A DNA stretch of 64,000 nt from QHXW01 sp035297145 (GTDB taxonomy: Bacteria; Acidobacteriota; Terriglobia; Bryobacterales; Bryobacteraceae), in assembly GCA_035297145.1 (NCBI GenBank), contig DATGZN010000030.1, positions 24,991-88,990 of the forward strand. The letters run 5' to 3'. The notes beneath the pieces were generated by a model. It made no database searches and was not told the DNA's origin. It worked only from the letters and a program-made list of their open reading frames with translations. Both the position numbers and the translations under genes were made by a program. The first letter of the stretch is position 1; the number at the start of each line of letters is the position of its first letter. This document shows, piece by piece, positions 60,172 through 64,000 of the stretch.

Positions 60172-62490
60172 ATGCTGCGCCTGATCGGACTCGTTGGTCT
60201 TGTGCCGTACGTTTGTCTGGCGGCTGGCACTTCATTCGAAAAGACTGTTCAACCCTTTCTCAAATCCAATTGCGTGCTGTGCCATAACGCCAAATTGAAG
60301 GTTGGCGGCCTGGTTCTCGACGCGTACTCGGATTCCAAAACCGCCCTCCAGGATCGTGACATTTGGGAGAAGGTCGTGCAGAAGCTGCGTACCGGCCAAA
60401 TGCCGCCAAAAGGTCTGCCTGCGCTCCCGCCGGAGCAAGTCGCGCAAGTCACAGAGTGGTTCGATGCGCAGTTCGCGCGGCTCGACCGCGAGATGAAGCC
60501 CGACCCCGGCCGCGTGACCGCGCACCGCCTTAATCGCATCGAATACAACAACACCATCCGCGATCTAGTGGGCGTTGACTTCAAACCGGCCGCCGATTTC
60601 CCCGCCGACGACTCCGGTTACGGCTTCGACAACATCGGCGACGTGCTCTCGCTATCGCCTGTCCTGATGGAGAAATACCTGGCCGCCGCCGAAAAGATCG
60701 CGCGCCAGGCCATCGTGGCCGATCCGCCTCCCAAACCCACACGGGAGCGGATCGAGCACTTGGCCGTCGCCGAGGAAGAGCAGCCCGCACGGGACTTGGC
60801 CGGCAAGCACGAGTTCCTCGTGGAAGGCGACTATGTCATCCGGGGATTGGTTAGCGGCAAGCACGACGCGGAACTGATCACCCTTTGGCTCGACGGCAAG
60901 GAGATCAAAACCTTTCCGGTCACCACGGACGATGAAGCGCCTCGCGTGGGCGAGTTGAGGCTCCACATCATCGCCGGATCGCACGAGGTGAAAGCGACGC
61001 TCCTTCACGATGATTCCCGGCCCGACGCGCAACCTGATCCCGCCGACGTCAAGGTGGACGAGAAAAACAAACGCCGGGTCCGCGATCCTTACGTGGATCG
61101 CTTCGAGATCAACGGTCCCTACAACCCGCACGCGCGCCCGCTCACCGAAAGCCACAAGCACATCTTCATCTGCGGACACGCTCCCGGCCAGCACAAGCCC
61201 GAGTGCGCCCGCATCATCGTCGCCGAACTCGCCCGCCGCGCCTACCGGAGGCCGGTCACGAGCGCGGAAGTCACTAGCCTCGTACACTTCGTCAACCTGG
61301 CGCAGCAGAATGGCGACTCCTTTGAACAAGGCGTGCGTGTGGCGCTCGAAGCCATGCTCGTCTCTCCGCACTTCCTTTTCCGCATTGAGAGCGACCCGAA
61401 TCCCAACAATCCCGCCACATCGCACCGCCTGGACGACTACGAGCTCGCCTCGCGCCTCTCGTATTTCCTCTGGAGCAGCATGCCCGACGACAAGCTGTTC
61501 CGGCTGGCTAGCGAACGCAAGTTGCGCAAGCCCGATGTGCTGGAGGCCGAGGTGCGGCGCATGGTGCTCGATCCGAAGTCTGCTGCTCTGGTCGATAACT
61601 TCGCGGGCCAGTGGCTGGAACTGCGCAACCTCGACAGCGTGAAGCCCGATCCTGACCGCTTCCCCAACTTCGACGAGAGCCTCCGCCAAGCGATGAGGCA
61701 GGAAACGCGCCTGTTCTTCGAAGCCGTGATCCACGAAGATCGCAGCATCCTCGATTTCATCGACGGCAAATTCACCTACCTCAACGAACGCCTCGCCAAA
61801 CACTATGGAATTCCTGGAGTCACCGGTCCCGAGTTCCGCCGCGTGGAGCTCACTGGCGACGAGCGCTCCGGAATCCTGACGCAGGCGAGCGTGCTGACTG
61901 TTTCCTCGTATCCCACTCGAACTTCGCCCGTGCTGCGCGGAAAATGGGTGCTGGAGAATTTCCTGAACGATCCGCCCCCACCCCCGCCGCCAGGGGTTCC
62001 GAATTTGAACGAAGCCGCCATCGGCACAACGGCTTCCATGCGCCAGCAGCTCGAGCAGCACCGTGCCAACCCTGCATGCGCCACCTGCCACAATCGCATG
62101 GATCCCCTGGGCTTCGGCCTGGAAAATTACGATGCAGTGGGGCACTGGCGCGCTCAGGACGGAAAATTTCCCGTAGACGCCGCGGGCACGCTGCCCGGTG
62201 GCCACTCGTTCCGCAGCCCGATGGAGTTGAAGGCGATCCTGAAAACCGACCGCAACGCCTTCGCCCGCTGCGTCACCGAAAAGATGCTCACCTACGCGTT
62301 GGGCCGCGGCCTGGAACGTTATGACAAACCTGCTGTAAACTTAATCTGTAGCCGATTGGCGGCAAACGATTACCGTTTCTCCCGGCTGATCCTGGAAATT
62401 GTAGATAGCCTGCCTTTCCAGATGCGCCACGGGGAAGCTCCGAGTCGGGTGCCGCAACAGGTTGCAACTATAGCTGGGGGGAAGCCGTGA
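60172..62490 (+). CDS. Planctomycete-type cytochrome c / DUF1592-family protein
   Basis: A 772-residue exported protein. A short signal (MLRLIGLVGLVPYVCLAAG) precedes a PSCyt1-type heme domain with NCVLCHNAK (CxxCH). Next come DUF1587 (LNRIEYNNTIRDLVGVDF, FPADDSGYGFDNIGD), a beta-sandwich, DUF1595 (ARRAYRRPVTSAEV), DUF1592 (ALEAMLVSPHFLFRIES), DUF1588 with a second CxxCH (ACATCHNRMDPLGFGLENYD) after a seven-proline run, and DUF1585 (CVTEKMLTYALGRGLERYD). The function of these multi-DUF periplasmic proteins is unknown; polymer oxidation has been suggested. It overlaps the DUF1552 gene by 4 bases, its usual partner. Confidence 0.93.
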   Translation: MLRLIGLVGLVPYVCLAAGTSFEKTVQPFLKSNCVLCHNAKLKVGGLVLDAYSDSKTALQDRDIWEKVVQKLRTGQMPPKGLPALPPEQVAQVTEWFDAQFARLDREMKPDPGRVTAHRLNRIEYNNTIRDLVGVDFKPAADFPADDSGYGFDNIGDVLSLSPVLMEKYLAAAEKIARQAIVADPPPKPTRERIEHLAVAEEEQPARDLAGKHEFLVEGDYVIRGLVSGKHDAELITLWLDGKEIKTFPVTTDDEAPRVGELRLHIIAGSHEVKATLLHDDSRPDAQPDPADVKVDEKNKRRVRDPYVDRFEINGPYNPHARPLTESHKHIFICGHAPGQHKPECARIIVAELARRAYRRPVTSAEVTSLVHFVNLAQQNGDSFEQGVRVALEAMLVSPHFLFRIESDPNPNNPATSHRLDDYELASRLSYFLWSSMPDDKLFRLASERKLRKPDVLEAEVRRMVLDPKSAALVDNFAGQWLELRNLDSVKPDPDRFPNFDESLRQAMRQETRLFFEAVIHEDRSILDFIDGKFTYLNERLAKHYGIPGVTGPEFRRVELTGDERSGILTQASVLTVSSYPTRTSPVLRGKWVLENFLNDPPPPPPPGVPNLNEAAIGTTASMRQQLEQHRANPACATCHNRMDPLGFGLENYDAVGHWRAQDGKFPVDAAGTLPGGHSFRSPMELKAILKTDRNAFARCVTEKMLTYALGRGLERYDKPAVNLICSRLAANDYRFSRLILEIVDSLPFQMRHGEAPSRVPQQVATIAGGKP

Positions 62491-63833
62491 TCACTGGCAA
62501 GCACATTGCGAGACGCAGTTTTCTGCGTGGCGTAGGCACAGCCATTGCTTTGCCGTTTCTGGATGCCATGACGCCCGCTTTCGCGGCCAACCGTATCGGC
62601 TCCGCGAACACACCGCGCCGCATGGCCTTCGTCTACGTGCCCAACGGCATCATCATGAAGGATTGGACCCCGGCAGCCGAGGGCTCCGCGTTCGACTTCT
62701 CGCGTATTCTGAAGCCGCTCGAGCCCCATCGCCGGGATTTGATGGTGCTCTCCGGCCTCACGCAGAACACGGGCCGCGCGCTCGGCGACGGGCCCGGCGA
62801 TCATGCTCGCGCCGCGGCGAGCTTCCTGACCGGTATCCATCCCAAAAAAACAGCAGGTGCCGATATTTCGCTCGGAGTTTCGGTTGACCAGATCGCTGCC
62901 CAGAAGGTTGGCAGCGCCACGCGCTTTGCATCGCTCGAGTTGGGCTGTGAGGATGGCCGGCTCGTCGGCAATTGCGATTCCGGTTATAGCTGCGCTTATA
63001 GCAATAGCATTTCGTGGCGCACCAGTACCACGCCGCTTCCGCCGGAGGTGAATCCGCGCGCGGTCTTCGAACGGCTGTTCGGCGATGCCAGTGAAACTCC
63101 CGAAGTGCGGGCCAAGAGGCTCGCTTACAACAAGAGCATTCTCGATTTTGTTCTGGATGACACGCAGAAGCTGAAGGGCGACCTGGGAAGAACCGACCGC
63201 CGCAAGCTCGACGAGTATCTAGATGCTGTGCGTGAGATCGAGCGCCGCATCGAGCAGGCCGAGCACGACCACACTCAGTTCACGCCCACGATCGAAAAGC
63301 CCTCCGGCGTTCCCGTTGAGTTCGCGGACCACGTCCACCTGATGTTCGACCTGATGACCCTCGCCTTCCAGGCCGATCTGACGCGTATCTCCACGTTCAT
63401 GATCTGCCGCGAGGGCAGCACGCGCACGTACCGCGAAATCGGCGTTTCCGACTCGCATCATCCGCTCACGCACCACCGCAACAACCCTGAGTGGATCGAG
63501 AAGGTCACCAAGATCAATTGCTTCCATCTGGAACAGTTCGCCTACTTCATCAACAAGCTGAAGTCCACGCCGGATGGAGACGGCACGCTGCTTGACCGCA
63601 TGATGGTGGTCTACGGCAGCGGTCTTTCCGATGGCAATCAGCACACGCACAATGAGCTCCCAGTGGTCCTCGCCGGCGCGGGCAACGGCGCTCTGCGGCC
63701 CGGCCGCCACATGCGCTATCCCAAAGAAACGCCCATGAACAACCTGTACGTGGCCATGCTCGACCACATGGGCGTGCCCCCCGAAAAAATAGGCGACAGC
63801 ACCGGCGAATTGGAACATCTGACGGACTTGTAA
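62487..63833 (+). CDS. DUF1552-family exported protein
   Basis: A 448-residue protein with a twin-arginine signal (HIARRSFLRGVGTAIALPFL). RMAFVYVPNGIIMKDWTP, LMVLSGLTQNTGRALGDGPGDHARAAASFLTG and YGSGLSDGNQHTHNELPVVLAG are the family blocks; they resemble sulfatase/alkaline-phosphatase-fold proteins with a His/Asp-rich metal site. It starts inside the DUF1592 gene (4-base overlap), so the pair is co-translated and presumably acts together in the periplasm on an unknown substrate. Confidence 0.93.
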   Translation: MITGKHIARRSFLRGVGTAIALPFLDAMTPAFAANRIGSANTPRRMAFVYVPNGIIMKDWTPAAEGSAFDFSRILKPLEPHRRDLMVLSGLTQNTGRALGDGPGDHARAAASFLTGIHPKKTAGADISLGVSVDQIAAQKVGSATRFASLELGCEDGRLVGNCDSGYSCAYSNSISWRTSTTPLPPEVNPRAVFERLFGDASETPEVRAKRLAYNKSILDFVLDDTQKLKGDLGRTDRRKLDEYLDAVREIERRIEQAEHDHTQFTPTIEKPSGVPVEFADHVHLMFDLMTLAFQADLTRISTFMICREGSTRTYREIGVSDSHHPLTHHRNNPEWIEKVTKINCFHLEQFAYFINKLKSTPDGDGTLLDRMMVVYGSGLSDGNQHTHNELPVVLAGAGNGALRPGRHMRYPKETPMNNLYVAMLDHMGVPPEKIGDSTGELEHLTDL

Positions 63834-63840
63834 ACCCTCC

Positions 63841-64000
63841 CTAGAAAACTGTTGAAAAAGCCAGTTGGTGTGTAGCCAAGAAAGTATTGGAAGCGTCTTG
63901 TCGCTATGCGCGGAGACGAGAAACAGCAAGGCGGGATGTTCAGCTACGTGTCGATGGAGGAGCGGGTGCCACCCGACCACCCGCTGCGGGCGATCCGGCG
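63841..64000 (+). mobile_element. Left end of an insertion sequence, cut by the window edge
   Basis: The stretch beginning near 63841 contains GAAAACTGTTGAAAAAG, a kind of AT-rich end often seen at the left of IS5/IS1182-type elements, about 50 bases before a transposase start. The right end and target duplication are outside the window, so the exact boundary is an estimate. Confidence 0.55.
63906..64000 (+). CDS. Transposase, N-terminal fragment (IS5/IS1182-like)
   Basis: The first 31 residues, MRGDEKQQGGMFSYVS then MEERVPPDHPLRAIR, match the well-known N-terminus of IS5/IS1182-group DDE transposases (MFSYVSxEERVPxDHPLRxIR). The frame stays open to the edge of the window. The catalytic DDE residues are not in view, so intactness is unknown. 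It lies 72 bases after the DUF1552 stop and points away from it. Confidence 0.82.
   Translation, partial: MRGDEKQQGGMFSYVSMEERVPPDHPLRAIR

Noticed and set aside
60652..62205. A 517-residue minus-strand frame opposite the DUF1592 gene
   Set aside because: Long antisense frames are common in high-GC genes. The plus strand carries two CxxCH motifs and a full set of DUF blocks, while the minus-strand text is low-information and Val/Ala/Arg-rich.

Overview
The window looks like a chromosome segment of a high-GC Acidobacteriota bacterium, most likely of the Solibacter/Bryobacter type. This rests on protein families, not on a marker gene. There are three ADOP permeases (acidobacterial duplicated orphan permeases), three very large TonB-dependent receptors with an N-terminal carboxypeptidase-regulatory-like domain, a DUF1592/DUF1552 pair, a CADD-type pABA synthase and a sigma-54/HPF/RapZ block.

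Layout. (1) 1-4.84 kb is an integrated, partly decayed element: the end of a UvrD-type helicase gene, a serine recombinase with a candidate res site, a frame-broken DNA-binding relic, small ORFs, a run of four hairpins and a tyrosine integrase. It ends at 4803-4843 in the 5' half of a tRNA-Leu(CAA), cut just after the anticodon loop. (2) 4.9-12.35 kb holds a deleted ADOP relic, a 48-residue peptide with a double-glycine-type leader, a TPR/GT41 (OGT/SPINDLY-like) glycosyltransferase and two intact ADOP permeases. This is the best candidate for an undescribed system. (3) 12.4-20.9 kb is mostly core metabolism and regulation: rapZ-hpf-rpoN, a thioesterase, CADD, an Sm/Hfq-like gene with panB-panC, and a GAF-ANTAR protein facing a degenerate receiver. 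(4) 21-30.6 kb has a TonB receptor, the histidine-degradation genes hutU-hutI-hutG-like and an S9 peptidase. (5) 31-42.8 kb has an MscS channel, an ArsN1-like acetyltransferase, an alpha-L-fucosidase, a third ADOP, egtB-egtD for ergothioneine, a glycogen debranching enzyme, an enolase-superfamily protein and an AhpD-like protein. (6) 42.9-57.7 kb has a TonB receptor, HDOD and GGDEF signalling proteins, an ECF sigma/anti-sigma/exported-protein operon, a third TonB receptor and an FAD oxidase plus Fe/2OG dioxygenase pair that resembles aminophosphonate catabolism. (7) 57.7-64 kb has a Gfo/Idh/MocA oxidoreductase, an RmlD-like reductase, the DUF1592/DUF1552 pair and the start of an insertion sequence that runs off the window.

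Taken together the genes suit a soil-type polymer and peptide scavenger: large outer-membrane importers, secreted hydrolases, histidine catabolism, glycogen turnover and extensive regulation. All functional calls come from motifs read by eye. No database search or folding program was run.
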